Positions 20,719 to 30,020 are shown, counted from the first letter of the stretch. The stretch: 64,000 nucleotides of DNA from Paenibacillaceae bacterium GAS479 (GCA_900105225.1 LT629764.1:4174501-4238500), one strand, 5' to 3'. Numbers and translations are program-made. Notes: generated from the sequence alone by a model not told the origin.

Positions 20719-21117
20719 CTACTTTGTTTCGACATTTTCCGGATCATCCAAAAACCAAAGCGGATCGTCGCAATCAGGCTCACCGTTGTAGTTGATCAGA
20801 ACTTCCTCATCAGCCTCGATATCCGTAAAAGCGAAAAAATCCACCGTCAGCTTCTCGAAACTAAGCTCATAAACGGCGTTCGGCGTGTAGGAATGGTTGA
20901 AGAGACTACCGTATCCGAGTACGATCGCGCCATGATTTGCTCCAAAGTTGAACACATAATCGTCCAATACAGTCTGCTCGATAAGTTCATGCTCTTCATT
21001 TGGATAAGTGACGACGGGAGCCTCGTGAATCAGCTCTCCCTTCGCTATTTTCCTCGTGGCAAAAACTCCACGCGTGAATTCCCCGGTAGTAAAAGGGGAT
21101 GTTCGAACTTCCAGCAT
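20719..21117 (-). CDS. SET-domain protein (possible lysine methyltransferase)
   Basis: 132 residues, a stand-alone bacterial SET domain: FTTGEFTRGVFATRKIAKGELIHEAP, GYGSLFNHSYTPNA (the NHS motif that binds S-adenosylmethionine) and ADEEVLINYNGEP. Start at ATG 21117 with GAGGTG six bases upstream; a longer GTG start at 21126 overlaps that site. Small SET proteins of this type are known in Bacillota but their substrates are not. Single gene with its own terminator. Confidence 0.85.
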   Translation of the reverse strand: MLEVRTSPFTTGEFTRGVFATRKIAKGELIHEAPVVTYPNEEHELIEQTVLDDYVFNFGANHGAIVLGYGSLFNHSYTPNAVYELSFEKLTVDFFAFTDIEADEEVLINYNGEPDCDDPLWFLDDPENVETK

Positions 21118-21240
21118 ATGCCGCACCTCGCAGTTAAATGAATACCCTAGTTTAACCCAGGGGCGGGCTAAACGGCAAATTCGCTTGGTTCACAGGCCCT
21201 CCAGCAGGCCATACTGAGGCTTAATGATGAATATATTTCC

Positions 21241-21269
21241 TTGACCAATATAGGGTGGGGGGGTATATT
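21241..21269 (+). promoter_or_regulatory. copA promoter with G-rich operator in the spacer
   Basis: TTGACC (21241-21246), a 17-base spacer and TATATT (21264-21269). The spacer begins AATATA and ends in GGGGGGG; the AATATA...GGGGGTATATT frame is shared with the copZ promoter at 35280, which points to the same copper-responsive regulator (CsoR type). Here the left half-site is degenerate. Confidence 0.75.
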
Positions 21270-21302
21270 GGGGATAGAGGAAGTAACTTTGGAGGTAACC
21301 AT

Positions 21303-23756
21303 ATGAGCGAGAACATAAAGGAAGGTTCGGCCGCCGAGAGGCAGAAGTCGGTGTTGCAGCTTACCGGAATGACCTGTGCTGCCTGCGCCAGCCGCATCGA
21401 GAAGGGGTTAGGCAAAATAGACGGTGTGTCGTCTGCCAGCGTCAATTTTGCGACTGAGCAGGCCAGCGTCATTTATGATCCAGCCAAGGTGAATCGCGAC
21501 ACGTTAGAGGAGAAGATTGAAAAGCTCGGTTATGGAACCGTGCATGAGACGATACAGTTTCAGCTTGAGGGGATGACTTGCGCGGCCTGCGCCGCTCGCA
21601 TCGAGAAGGGGCTTTCACGTATGCCCGGCGTCGCTTCGGCGACGGTCAATTTTGCGATGGAGACAGCTCGGGTAGACTATTTGCCAGGAGAGGTCAGCGT
21701 TGCCGATCTGCAGCAGAAGGTAGCCAAATTGGGTTACAAGGCGCTGCTTAAGGATAGCGGTGGCGGGGAGCAGGATCGCAAACAGAAGGAGCTCCACCGT
21801 CAAAAGCTGCGGTTGATTGTATCCGCGCTGCTGTCGCTGCCACTTCTGTATACAATGGTGGCACATTTCAGCTTCCTGTCGTGGCTTCCCCTGCCTGAGC
21901 TGCTCATGAATCCTTGGGTTCAGCTGGCGTTGGCAACGCCGGTGCAGTTTTACATTGGGGCGGCTTTTTACCGGGGAGCGTTCAATGCACTGCGTAGTGG
22001 GAGCGCGAATATGGATGTACTCATCGCTCTCGGAACTTCAGCAGCCTACTTCTACAGCCTATATTTAACGCTGGATTGGTATAGCAATGTTGGCGGCATG
22101 CATTACGAGGGGTTGGCGCTCTATTACGAGACAAGCGCTATTCTTATCACACTCGTTGTCATGGGCAAGCTGTTGGAATCACGCGCTAAGGGCCGCACAT
22201 CGGAAGCGATCAAGTCACTCATGGGCTTGCAGGCGAAAACTGCGCTTGTACTGCGCGATGGCAACGAGATGGCTTTACCGCTGGAGGAGGTTGTGTCTGG
22301 AGATCGGGTACGGGTGCGACCTGGCGAAAAGGTTCCCGTCGACGGCATTGTAGAGGAGGGAAGCTCCTCCATCGACGAGTCCATGTTAACCGGCGAGAGC
22401 TTGCCTGTCACGAAGAGGGCGGGAGACGCCGTTACTGGGGCAACGCTCAACAAAAATGGCTCTTTGCTCATCCGCGCGACCCGCGTCGGCAAGGATTCTG
22501 TGCTTGCCCAGATCATCAAGGTTGTTGAGCAAGCGCAAGGATCTAAAGCTCCGATCCAGCGATTCGCAGATCGTATCTCGGGCATTTTTGTTCCGATTGT
22601 TGTCTCGGCGGCGCTTGTTGCGGCACTCATCTGGTATTTTTTAGTGGCTCCTGGCGACTTTGCTCAGGCACTGGAAATTAGCATCGCGGTGCTCGTCATC
22701 GCTTGTCCTTGCGCACTTGGTCTGGCAACACCGACTTCGATCATGGCGGGTTCAGGCCGGGGGGCTGAGCTCGGTATCCTGTTCAAGGGCGGCGAACATC
22801 TGGAGCGTACGCATAAAATCGACACCATCATCCTGGACAAAACAGGAACTGTCACCGTAGGCAAACCGCAACTGACGGATGTCATTGCGATTACGGCCCG
22901 AAGCGAACTGCTGCGGCTGGCTGGCGGTGCCGAAAAGCGTTCGGAGCATCCGCTCGCCGAAGCAATTGTAGAAGGGATTCGGCGGGAGCTACAGGATTTG
23001 CCAGAGCCGGCAACTTTTGAAGCTTTGCCGGGATATGGCATTCAAGCAGAGGTTGATGGGCGTAATGTGTGGATTGGCAATCGCCGTCTGATGGAGCGGG
23101 AAGGCGTGGAAGTCACACAGGCGCTGCGCAGCATGGAGCAGCTTGAAGCAGAAGGCAAGACGGCTATGCTCGTCGCGATCGACGGCCGTTACGCCGGCAT
23201 GCTCGCTGTAGCGGATACGATCAGGCCGAGCTCTGCCGAAGCGGTAAACCGTCTAAAGAAAATGGGGCTGCGCGTCCTCATGATTACCGGGGATAACCGG
23301 CGCACGGCGGAAGCCATCGCGGCGCAAGCTGGAATTTCCGAAGTGTTGGCCGAAGTGCTGCCTGAAGGCAAGGCCGCGGAGGTGCGCAAGCTGCAGCAGC
23401 AGGGACGGCTTGTCGCAATGGTCGGCGATGGTATTAATGACGCGCCCGCACTGGCGAGCGCCGATATTGGCATGGCGGTCGGAACCGGCACGGATGTCGC
23501 TATGGAGGCTGCGGATGTGACGCTGATGCGCGGTGAGCTGACCAGTATTTCCGATGCGATCCATATGAGCCGATTGACGATGACGAACATACGTCAGAAC
23601 CTGTTCTGGGCGCTTGGCTATAACTCCTTGGGTATTCCGATCGCAGCGGCAGGGCTGCTTGAGCCTTGGGTAGCGGGAGCGGCGATGGCGCTCAGCTCCG
23701 TTTCGGTCGTAATTAATTCGCTGCGGTTGCAGCGGGTCAAAAGCAGTTTGAGCTAG
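21303..23756 (+). CDS. copA: Copper-exporting P-type ATPase CopA
   Basis: 817 residues; pumps Cu(I) out of the cell. Start at ATG 21303 behind GGAGG, not the earlier frame opening at 21255, which overlaps the promoter. Two N-terminal heavy-metal domains (GMTCAACAS with C25/C28; GMTCAACAA with C93/C96), then the membrane helices with CPC at 468-470, the phosphorylated D512 in DKTGTVT, and [11 protein letters not shown]. The order and CPC motif identify a Cu(I) P1B-type ATPase. The chaperone gene copZ is about 12 kb away, which is unusual, but has a matching promoter. Confidence 0.97.
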   Translation: MSENIKEGSAAERQKSVLQLTGMTCAACASRIEKGLGKIDGVSSASVNFATEQASVIYDPAKVNRDTLEEKIEKLGYGTVHETIQFQLEGMTCAACAARIEKGLSRMPGVASATVNFAMETARVDYLPGEVSVADLQQKVAKLGYKALLKDSGGGEQDRKQKELHRQKLRLIVSALLSLPLLYTMVAHFSFLSWLPLPELLMNPWVQLALATPVQFYIGAAFYRGAFNALRSGSANMDVLIALGTSAAYFYSLYLTLDWYSNVGGMHYEGLALYYETSAILITLVVMGKLLESRAKGRTSEAIKSLMGLQAKTALVLRDGNEMALPLEEVVSGDRVRVRPGEKVPVDGIVEEGSSSIDESMLTGESLPVTKRAGDAVTGATLNKNGSLLIRATRVGKDSVLAQIIKVVEQAQGSKAPIQRFADRISGIFVPIVVSAALVAALIWYFLVAPGDFAQALEISIAVLVIACPCALGLATPTSIMAGSGRGAELGILFKGGEHLERTHKIDTIILDKTGTVTVGKPQLTDVIAITARSELLRLAGGAEKRSEHPLAEAIVEGIRRELQDLPEPATFEALPGYGIQAEVDGRNVWIGNRRLMEREGVEVTQALRSMEQLEAEGKTAMLVAIDGRYAGMLAVADTIRPSSAEAVNRLKKMGLRVLMITGDNRRTAEAIAAQAGISEVLAEVLPEGKAAEVRKLQQQGRLVAMVGDGINDAPALASADIGMAVGTGTDVAMEAADVTLMRGELTSISDAIHMSRLTMTNIRQNLFWALGYNSLGIPIAAAGLLEPWVAGAAMALSSVSVVINSLRLQRVKSSLS

Positions 23757-23803
23757 TTATAGTGCGGCCAACCAAGGGAAAAAACGACGAAGGTAACGGT
23801 TTG

Positions 23804-23869
23804 ATGAAAAAAGACTTATATAACCATGTGATCATTTTCATTCTCATTCTCTTGTTGTACATCACTTAG
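23804..23869 (+). CDS. Possible 21-residue single-helix membrane peptide downstream of copA
   Basis: MKKDLYNHVIIFILILLLYI plus a final T, starting at ATG 23804 with GAAGG about seven bases upstream and stopping at TAG. A basic start, then an uninterrupted hydrophobic helix. It sits 47 bp after copA and before any terminator for the plus strand, so it would be cotranscribed. Small hydrophobic peptides are common partners of transporters, but no family is recognised and chance cannot be excluded. Confidence 0.4.
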   Translation: MKKDLYNHVIIFILILLLYIT

Positions 23870-23888
23870 AAAAGAAAAAACAGCTCCT

Positions 23889-23951
23889 ATAAGGAGCGGA
23901 ATGACTAAGAATACTAGTAGAACAGGCTGCCGAGCTTCGGTAGCCTGTTTA
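23889..23951 (+). terminator. Terminator after copA
   Basis: AACAGGCTGCCGA / TCGGTAGCCTGTT (23921-23949) with one G-T pair and a short T-run. A second small hairpin, GCTCCTTATAGGAGC followed by TGTTTTTT on the minus strand, lies just upstream. Confidence 0.8.
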
Positions 23952-24162
23952 ATTACGGTGAATTTATGAGGATATTCTCTTATTTGTTAATCAGGAATTA
24001 AATAGATTGATTAGAAAGTCTCAGAGCTTCGGGTGCATGATTCTGAGGGCCTAGAGTGTATTATGAGAAAAGTAAGGATTTAAATGAGGGAGTTCTAATA
24101 AATGTCGGGCAGGGTTTCGACAAGAAACTACGAATATTAACCTTAACAAAATAAAATGAAGC

Positions 24163-24286
24163 AGTATGCCGAATTTTCGTGAAGAAAAACGGGGGAACCA
24201 TTCCGGGTGAATGAATCTTGCTTGAGAGGATTCTAGGGAACCTTCAACCGAACCCACAGCTAACTTCGTAGGCATCCGAAGGGAGA
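24163..24286 (+). ncRNA. Cyclic di-AMP riboswitch (ydaO-yuaA leader)
   Basis: The conserved blocks of the ydaO class are present in order: GCCGAATTTTCG, CGGGGGAACCA, GGGTGAATGAATC, AGAGGATTCTAGGGAACC, TTCAACCGAACCC, ACAGCTAACTTCGTAGGC and CATCCGAAGGGAG. This class senses c-di-AMP and commonly controls cell-wall hydrolases and potassium or osmolyte transport; ligand binding normally turns the gene off. Here it precedes an NlpC/P60 hydrolase by a few bases. No terminator separates them, and the final GGGAG serves as the ribosome binding site, so control may be at translation (inference). Confidence 0.93.
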
Positions 24287-24292
24287 ACATTT

Positions 24293-24787
24293 TTGGTGAA
24301 GAAAGCATTCCTGTCTTTTGTAGCTCTTATAATGCTTCTTACGTTCAGCACCAGCGCTTTTGCAAGTACGCCTGATCTCGACAGCGCAATCAAGAAAGTA
24401 ATTGGAACACCTTACAAATACGGCGGCACGACTACAGCAGGTTTCGACTGTTCCGGTTTTGTCCGTCACATTTTCAACCAGTTTGACGTTAAGCTCCCAC
24501 GTACTTCCAAGACGCAAGCGAAGATCGGTACGAAAGTGGACAAGTCCGACCTACGCCCTGGCGATCTGGTATTTTTTAATACAAGTGGGAAAGGCATCTC
24601 CCATGCGGGAATTTACGTAGGCGACGGCAAATTCGCTCACGCTTCCAGCAAAGGCGTTCGTTACACGGAGCTTTCGGATTCCTACTACGCCAAACGTTAT
24701 GTAACTGCTCGTCGCGTTGTGACGGGAGAAGACTACATGGCTATGGTTGGTGAAGAAGACGAAGGTGAAGATGTAGCTGGAGAATAA
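24293..24787 (+). CDS. Secreted NlpC/P60 peptidoglycan endopeptidase
   Basis: 164 residues; signal peptide ending near AFA-S (24), then a bare NlpC/P60 domain with catalytic C53 in FDCSGF, H104 in SHAGIYVG and H116. These enzymes cut D-Glu-diaminopimelate bonds in cell-wall peptides. Start is TTG 24293 or GTG 24296; GGGAG at 24281-24285 suits either. Acidic C-terminal tail (EEDEGED). Controlled by the c-di-AMP riboswitch directly upstream, linking wall cutting to turgor signalling. Confidence 0.93.
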   Translation: MVKKAFLSFVALIMLLTFSTSAFASTPDLDSAIKKVIGTPYKYGGTTTAGFDCSGFVRHIFNQFDVKLPRTSKTQAKIGTKVDKSDLRPGDLVFFNTSGKGISHAGIYVGDGKFAHASSKGVRYTELSDSYYAKRYVTARRVVTGEDYMAMVGEEDEGEDVAGE

Positions 24788-24812
24788 GCGAGAGCTGCAC
24801 ACTCATACATAT

Positions 24813-24851
24813 AAAGGAGCTGCCCAGAGTGACCTGGGTAGCTCCTTTTCT
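24813..24851 (+). terminator. Terminator of the NlpC/P60 gene
   Basis: AAAGGAGCTGCCCAG / CTGGGTAGCTCCTTT stem with TTTT. Confidence 0.9.
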
Positions 24852-24890
24852 GTGATACATAACATTACAGCTTAATAGCCAGGAGGATGT

Positions 24891-25340
24891 ATGACCTACA
24901 AAACTCGGCTCATTTGGTTGCTTATTTTTGTTTTGTTGTCCACCGCTACTGTCTGCCTGCTATCCTTGTTTACAATCCATCCGTCCAGAATATCTGGAAA
25001 CGGCAATTTAGGCCTACTTTTTATTCCTCCTTTTTTTATATTTTTGGCTGGGGCTTTAATTTTTTGCTTTTTGGTCATGCAGAAAGCCAGAATCAATCGA
25101 TTTATTCCTTTAACTGCGTTATTCGTCTTTTTGATAGCTGGTTTTCAAGAATATAATCTTATTCGGAAACGGATACATGCCCTTGGAGGATGGACAGATG
25201 ATCCGGGCTCTAGAGTATACCGATTCGGCTGGCTGAACCAGTATACCAACGATATGTGGTTTAATGGCTATATTTGGTTAATGGTATTTTCAGTGTTTGT
25301 TATCGTTTTTTATTACTCACCTGCAATAAAAAATCTATGA
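24891..25340 (+). CDS. Hypothetical four-helix membrane protein
   Basis: 149 residues starting at ATG 24891 behind AGGAGG. Four predicted transmembrane segments (about 8-28, 42-62, 70-88 and 125-143) with a soluble loop between helices 3 and 4 (NLIRKRIHALGGWTDDPGSR). AT-rich relative to neighbours. No family recognised; coding is supported by the start site and hydrophobic pattern. Confidence 0.65.
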   Translation: MTYKTRLIWLLIFVLLSTATVCLLSLFTIHPSRISGNGNLGLLFIPPFFIFLAGALIFCFLVMQKARINRFIPLTALFVFLIAGFQEYNLIRKRIHALGGWTDDPGSRVYRFGWLNQYTNDMWFNGYIWLMVFSVFVIVFYYSPAIKNL

Positions 25341-25424
25341 ATTAGGCATTTGAATCGGTCCGTCTATCAAAACTTGCATATAGTAATGACTGGAAGATAA
25401 TTTTCAGTTGAAGGAGTTTTGGTG

Positions 25425-26105
25425 GTGAAAAAAGGAACGAAAAATTCCCGCAAGTTGAACTCAACCGACAAACAGCCAATAGGGCCATTCAACACGTATA
25501 CGAGATTCTTAAGCAAGAATCCTAGAACGACATTAACGCCCATTCAAACCTATCCCAAAATCAGCAAAACCGCTTTTGTAGGTCCTTATTCGACCATAGT
25601 TGGAGATGTTACGCTCAGTGATAAAGTACTGGTCGCTGATACTGCGACGCTCCGCGCAGACTCGGGAGGCCCGATATTTATCGGCGCGAATTCAAGCATT
25701 TCCTCAGGCGGGATTTTGAACGGAGAAATGGAGCTTACGTTTAAAGGTAAACCGTATTCGATCTTTGTTGGCCAAAAAACAGTTATTTCGCATGGGGCTA
25801 TTGTAAACGGGGCTACCGTAATCGGAGATGGCGTCGTGATCGGAGCACAATGCGCAGTCTATTATTCCATCATAGGCGACGGTTGCTTTATCTCGACGGG
25901 CACGACCGTTCGGAATGTAACTATAGCGCCAAACCGGTTCGTGCCGCATGGAGCAACGGTCCTTACACAAGAAGAAGCGGATGCTCTTGGAGAAGTTCCG
26001 CAGGAGTTCATTGACCGGTATCAAGTGTTGTATACGACGAGCCAAAAGCTGCGGGTAGGCTACATCCGTTTGTTCGCTAAAGGACGCCGCTCGAAACTCT
26101 CCTGA
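25425..26105 (+). CDS. Left-handed beta-helix (gamma-carbonic anhydrase-like) protein
   Basis: About 226 residues. Central hexapeptide repeats (AFVGPYSTIVGDVTLSDKVLV, FVGQKTVISHGAIVNGATVIG, GVVIGAQCAV, GCFISTGTTV) build a left-handed beta helix as in gamma-carbonic anhydrases and acyltransferases. Only one of the usual metal histidines is clear (SHGA), so activity as a carbonic anhydrase is doubtful. Best start is GTG 25425, eight bases after AAGGAG; TTG 25419 and GTG 25422 are in frame. Basic N- and C-terminal tails. Confidence 0.75.
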   Translation: MKKGTKNSRKLNSTDKQPIGPFNTYTRFLSKNPRTTLTPIQTYPKISKTAFVGPYSTIVGDVTLSDKVLVADTATLRADSGGPIFIGANSSISSGGILNGEMELTFKGKPYSIFVGQKTVISHGAIVNGATVIGDGVVIGAQCAVYYSIIGDGCFISTGTTVRNVTIAPNRFVPHGATVLTQEEADALGEVPQEFIDRYQVLYTTSQKLRVGYIRLFAKGRRSKLS

Positions 26106-26114
26106 CCCAATAAC

Positions 26115-26153
26115 AAGAGGCCGCAGCCTTCGTTCAAGGCGCAGCCTCTTTTT
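26115..26153. terminator. Bidirectional terminator between convergent genes
   Basis: AGAGGCCGCAGCCTT / AAGGCGCAGCCTCT stem followed by TTTTT; serves the hexapeptide protein and the minus-strand LacI gene. Confidence 0.85.
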
Positions 26154-26163
26154 CATGCCATGA

Positions 26164-27174
26164 TTAAGGTTCCAGCTTGCGGCTGGAAGAACGGACAATC
26201 AGCTCGGAAGGCAAAATAATCGTGCGCGGACCGCCGCTGTCGCCGTTTTCAATCAGATCGACGAGCCTTTCCATGCCGAGTGCGCCGAACTGGTAAGCCG
26301 GTTGCGCCGCTACCGTAAGGAAAGGATTTAGGACGGACGCGAGGCCCAGGTCATCGAAGCAGACGACCGATAAATCTTCCGGAACGGATAGGCCAAAACC
26401 GCGAAGTGACTGAATCACGCTGAGAGCGATGATGTTGTTGGCGGCGAAAATAGCGGTAGGCGGCTTGTCCAGCGCGAGCAGCCGCTCCAACGATTCCTTT
26501 TCGGCGCCTTCCCGGTAATTTAGATGCAGGACAAGCTCCTCGTCATACGGCAAATCGTTTAGCTTCAACGCTTCCCTGTATCCGGTATGGCGTTCGCGGG
26601 CGGTGGACACGTCCTCCGAGCCATTGATTAAAGCAATGCGCGAATGCCCTAGATGGAGCAGATGTTCCACGAGTCTGCGTGCGCCCTCTCGGCTTTCTCC
26701 GATAATCCGGTCGGCCTGGATGCCGGGCACATCGCGGTCCAGCAGCACAAATGGAATGCGATGTTTTTCCAGCTGTCGCAGATGGGCTACAGAGCCGTCT
26801 CCGGCCGGAGCGAACAGCACGCCATCCACCCTCGTGGATAAAATCATCTCTACGTAATCTTTCTCTTTGGCGTAATCCTCATCGCTGTTGCCGAACAGCA
26901 GCCGATAACCCAGTCGTTTGGCCGTATCCTCTGCGCCCCGGGCAAGCGTTGTATAAAAGGGGTTGGCAATATCGGTAATGAGCAGGGATAGAATATTTGT
27001 TTTTTGCAGCACCAGGCTTCGAGCATTGGAGTTGGGCACGTAGTGTAACTCTTCCATCACCTGGCGGACACGACGGCGGGTCTTGTCGCTGACTCGGCCG
27101 GTGTTATTGATAACGCGAGAGACGGTCATCGCGGATACTCCAGCCACGCGCGCTATATCATAGATTGTAATCAT
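26164..27174 (-). CDS. LacI-family transcriptional regulator of the fucose-type cluster
   Basis: 336 residues. N-terminal helix-turn-helix and hinge: MITIYDIARVAGVSAMTVSRVIN...GRVSDKTRRRV; then a periplasmic-binding-like sensor domain (FAPAGDGS, VVCFDDLGLASVL). Start at ATG 27174 with GGAGGAG upstream; the frame extends to 27237 but without a site. Divergent from the six-gene catabolic cluster with a palindrome in between, so it probably represses that cluster and itself until a sugar or pathway intermediate binds. Confidence 0.93.
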   Translation of the reverse strand: MITIYDIARVAGVSAMTVSRVINNTGRVSDKTRRRVRQVMEELHYVPNSNARSLVLQKTNILSLLITDIANPFYTTLARGAEDTAKRLGYRLLFGNSDEDYAKEKDYVEMILSTRVDGVLFAPAGDGSVAHLRQLEKHRIPFVLLDRDVPGIQADRIIGESREGARRLVEHLLHLGHSRIALINGSEDVSTARERHTGYREALKLNDLPYDEELVLHLNYREGAEKESLERLLALDKPPTAIFAANNIIALSVIQSLRGFGLSVPEDLSVVCFDDLGLASVLNPFLTVAAQPAYQFGALGMERLVDLIENGDSGGPRTIILPSELIVRSSSRKLEP

Positions 27175-27258
27175 GAGGCTCCTCCGATGTGGACAAACAT
27201 TAATCTTATTGTAGCTAAACAGGACCATTGACAGCAAGAAGGTTAGCTTGATAAATTA

Positions 27259-27274
27259 GAGTTATCGATAACTC
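27259..27274. promoter_or_regulatory. LacI-type operator between regulator and catabolic cluster
   Basis: GAGTTATCGATAACTC, a perfect 16-bp palindrome with central CG, in the 161-bp divergent intergenic region. Different from the TGGTATCGATACCA operators at 2.5-8.5 kb, so it is likely the site of the neighbouring regulator. Confidence 0.75.
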
Positions 27275-27335
27275 AAAAGAGCCTGCATAAGTATGAAACG
27301 GCTATTCTGACATTTATTTTAAGGAGGGCGGCTAT

Positions 27336-27686
27336 ATGGATCATTCTTTACCCGCTGGAGCGGATGCAATCATCATGGATCCGAGGGATCATGTGGCGAC
27401 CGCGCTAAGGGATTTAGTTGCTGGAGAGAGTGTGCGGTATCAGTCCGCCGGCGAAACGGGCACAGTTGTATTGTTGGAAGCGATTGCATTTGGACATAAA
27501 CTTGCGATTACAGATATTCCTGACGGAGCTGACGTACGTAAGTACGGAGAAGTGATTGGAAGGTCGACCGTCGCAATTGAGGCTGGCCGACATGTGCATG
27601 TGCATAACATCGAAGGAATACGCGGGCGCGGCGACCAGTCCTCAACTGCAGCTGCGGCGGCCGCAAAGGAAGGCGGGAAGGCATGA
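27336..27686 (+). CDS. UxaA-family dehydratase small subunit (SAF domain)
   Basis: 116 residues with an SAF domain as found at the N-terminus of altronate dehydratase: HKLAITDIPDGADVRKYGEVIG and the metal-binding-type HVHVHNIEG. AAGGAGGG precedes the ATG. The large subunit follows with a 4-bp overlap, so the two form one split enzyme. In Campylobacter fucose loci a split UxaA-type pair is also present. Here it is predicted to dehydrate L-fuconate to 2-keto-3-deoxy-L-fuconate; altronate or another sugar acid remains possible. Confidence 0.85.
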   Translation: MDHSLPAGADAIIMDPRDHVATALRDLVAGESVRYQSAGETGTVVLLEAIAFGHKLAITDIPDGADVRKYGEVIGRSTVAIEAGRHVHVHNIEGIRGRGDQSSTAAAAAAKEGGKA

Positions 27687-28888
27687 CAGAACAAGCACAT
27701 CAACAGGCTCACCCACGAGCCCAGCATGGGCCAACATTTATGGGGTATCAACGGGAAAACGGAGATGTTGGTATTCGCAATCATCTGCTTATTATTCCAA
27801 CAGTCATTTGCTCGAACCAAGTAAGCAATCGAATTGCCCAGCTCGTGCCGGGAGCGATCGCCGTACCGCATCAGCATGGCTGCAGCCAGATCGGTGCGGA
27901 TAAAGACCGCACCTTCGACGTGTTGGCAGGTACAGGTACTAATCCTAATGTCGGCGCGGTGCTAATTATTAGTCTTGGCTGCGAGGTCGTTGATCCGCAG
28001 GCTTTGGCTGACGCAATTAGAGTTACCGGTAAACCTGTGGAGTGGTTCGACATCCAAAGCGCGGGCGGCTCGATCAAGGCTATTGAACATGGAGCGCGAC
28101 TGGCCCGCGAGCTGCAGGCGAAGCTTCAGCAGCAGGTGAAGGTTCCGATTCCGCTGTCCCGACTGAAAGTCGGCGTAAAATGCGGCGGCTCCGACGCCAC
28201 ATCGGGGCTTGCCTCAAATCCGGCGCTTGGCGCGGCGGCGGACGCTCTTGTTCGCGAGGGAGGCACGATCGTCATCGGCGAGACGACGGAAATTATCGGA
28301 GCGGAGCATGTGCTTGCTGAGCGCTGCGCGGAGCCAGCAATCGAAGAGAGACTGTACAGCATCGTGGATCGGTTTGAGCGCGAGGTGGAACGGATGGGCG
28401 CAGATATGCGCGGCGGCAATCCCAGTCCCGGCAACATCGCCGGAGGTTTGTCCACAATCGAGGAGAAGTCGCTTGGCTGCATTAGCAAATGCGGAACCTC
28501 GCCGATACTCGGCGTAATTGAATATGCCGAGCAGCTCCCGGAGGGCGGTCTTTATTTCATGGACTCTCCCGGTAACGATATTGAGTGTGTGTCCGGTATG
28601 GCGGCTTCGGGAGCTCATATCGTCTGTTTTACGACCGGGCGCGGCACTCCGACCGGCGCGGCTGTCATCCCAGTCATCAAAATTACGGGCAATGGCCGCA
28701 CATTCCAGCTGATGGAAGACAATATGGATGTCGACGTGAGCCATATGCTGGACGGCTCGCTCGGTTTGGATGCTGCGGGTGAGCGCGTTTGGCAGGAGAT
28801 CATCGAGGTTGCAGACGGTAAGCTGACCAAAGCGGAAATTCTCGGGCATCAGGAGTTTTCCATTAATCGCATCGGGCCGAGCTTGTAG
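27683..28888 (+). CDS. UxaA-family sugar-acid dehydratase large subunit
   Basis: 401 residues of the altronate/galactarate dehydratase C-terminal family, starting GYQRENGDVGIRNH, with HQHGCSQIGADKDRT, LGCEVVDPQ, KCGGSDATSGLASNP and a late TTGRGTPTGAAVIPVIKITGN. These supply iron-binding Cys and His residues in characterised members. The ATG overlaps the small-subunit stop by 4 bp. Pathway context (mutarotase, SDR, FAH hydrolase) favours a deoxysugar acid such as L-fuconate as substrate; this part is inference. Confidence 0.88.
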   Translation: MTEQAHQQAHPRAQHGPTFMGYQRENGDVGIRNHLLIIPTVICSNQVSNRIAQLVPGAIAVPHQHGCSQIGADKDRTFDVLAGTGTNPNVGAVLIISLGCEVVDPQALADAIRVTGKPVEWFDIQSAGGSIKAIEHGARLARELQAKLQQQVKVPIPLSRLKVGVKCGGSDATSGLASNPALGAAADALVREGGTIVIGETTEIIGAEHVLAERCAEPAIEERLYSIVDRFEREVERMGADMRGGNPSPGNIAGGLSTIEEKSLGCISKCGTSPILGVIEYAEQLPEGGLYFMDSPGNDIECVSGMAASGAHIVCFTTGRGTPTGAAVIPVIKITGNGRTFQLMEDNMDVDVSHMLDGSLGLDAAGERVWQEIIEVADGKLTKAEILGHQEFSINRIGPSL

Positions 28889-28898
28889 GGGGAGCAAA

Positions 28899-30020
28899 AT
28901 GAATCTAACAAATCAAGAATGGCTTGACCTAGATTATAGACCGAAGCTTCCCCGTGACCGCAGCATGGGCATCGCCATTATCGGGGCTGGCGAAATTGTC
29001 GCAGCCTGTCATCTACCCGCTTACCTTAAGGGCGGATTGAATGTCATCGGCATTTTTGACTTGGATACGGCGCGGGCGACTAGCTTAGCTGCTGCATTTG
29101 GTCTTTCCCGTGTCTATCAGAGTCTCGAAGAGCTGTTTGCGGATCCGGCCGTCAAGGTTGTCGATATTGCCATCCCTGCCAAAGCTCAGCCGAATATCGC
29201 TGGGCTGGCGGCTCGCGCTGGTAAGCATATTCTCTGTCAGAAGCCGCTGGCCGAAAGTTACAAGGAAGCAGTAGCTATCGAGCTCGCCTGCCGCGAGAAT
29301 GGTGTGAGGGCTGCGGTGAACCAGCAGATGCGTTGGTCGCCGGGCATTCGTGCCAGTCATACCATTATGCAGCGTGGCTGGCTCGGGGAGACGCTTCAAG
29401 CGACGGTATCCGTTAACGTCAGGCAGGATTTTGCCAACTGGAGCTGGCTAAGGGAAATGCCTACGCTGGAAGTAATGTACCATAGCATTCATTACCTCGA
29501 CAGCATCCGTTTCCTGCTTGGCACTCCAGAATATATTTACGCTGACGGAGCGCGTTTCCCTGGTCAAGAAACGATTGGGGAAACACGAACGATGCTGCAT
29601 CTTAAATTTCCAGGTGAGACGAGGGCGCTTGTTCACGATAACCATAACCACATTGCCGGCGAGGAAGATTGGCATGCTACGTTTCGTTTCGAGGGTACGG
29701 AGGGCATCATCAAGGGCACGAATGGTTCGCTCTACAACTACCCGGTCGGACGCGAGGACACTCTTCAATTTCATTCCAAGCGGGTTCATCCCGACTACTG
29801 GTTCACGCCTTCCCTGCATGGCAAATGGTTCCCCGACGCCTTTCTCGGCACGATGGGTGAGCTATTATGCGCAATCGAGGAGAACCGTGAGCCGGAAAAT
29901 AGCGTGAAGGACAATCTGGAAACCATGCAGCTCGTATTTGCGGCTTATCGTTCCATGCGTGAGAATCGTCCCGTTTCACTGCAAGAAATTGCTCAAGAGG
30001 AGATTGATTCAACATGTTAA
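28899..30020 (+). CDS. Gfo/Idh/MocA-family oxidoreductase
   Basis: 373 residues; N-terminal Rossmann fold (GIAIIGAGEIVAACHLPAY), CQKPLAES (the EKP-like motif of the family is QKP here) and a C-terminal alpha/beta substrate domain with HSIHYLDSIRFLLG. Likely an NAD(P)-dependent sugar dehydrogenase. In this cluster it may oxidise the pyranose at C1, the step that in other organisms is done by an SDR-type L-fucose dehydrogenase. It starts 10 bases after the dehydratase and overlaps fucU by 7 bp. Confidence 0.88.
   Translation: MNLTNQEWLDLDYRPKLPRDRSMGIAIIGAGEIVAACHLPAYLKGGLNVIGIFDLDTARATSLAAAFGLSRVYQSLEELFADPAVKVVDIAIPAKAQPNIAGLAARAGKHILCQKPLAESYKEAVAIELACRENGVRAAVNQQMRWSPGIRASHTIMQRGWLGETLQATVSVNVRQDFANWSWLREMPTLEVMYHSIHYLDSIRFLLGTPEYIYADGARFPGQETIGETRTMLHLKFPGETRALVHDNHNHIAGEEDWHATFRFEGTEGIIKGTNGSLYNYPVGREDTLQFHSKRVHPDYWFTPSLHGKWFPDAFLGTMGELLCAIEENREPENSVKDNLETMQLVFAAYRSMRENRPVSLQEIAQEEIDSTC

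Noticed and set aside
24051-24517. Two 85-residue minus-strand ORFs over the riboswitch and hydrolase gene
   Set aside because: They are shadows of the c-di-AMP riboswitch and the NlpC/P60 gene.
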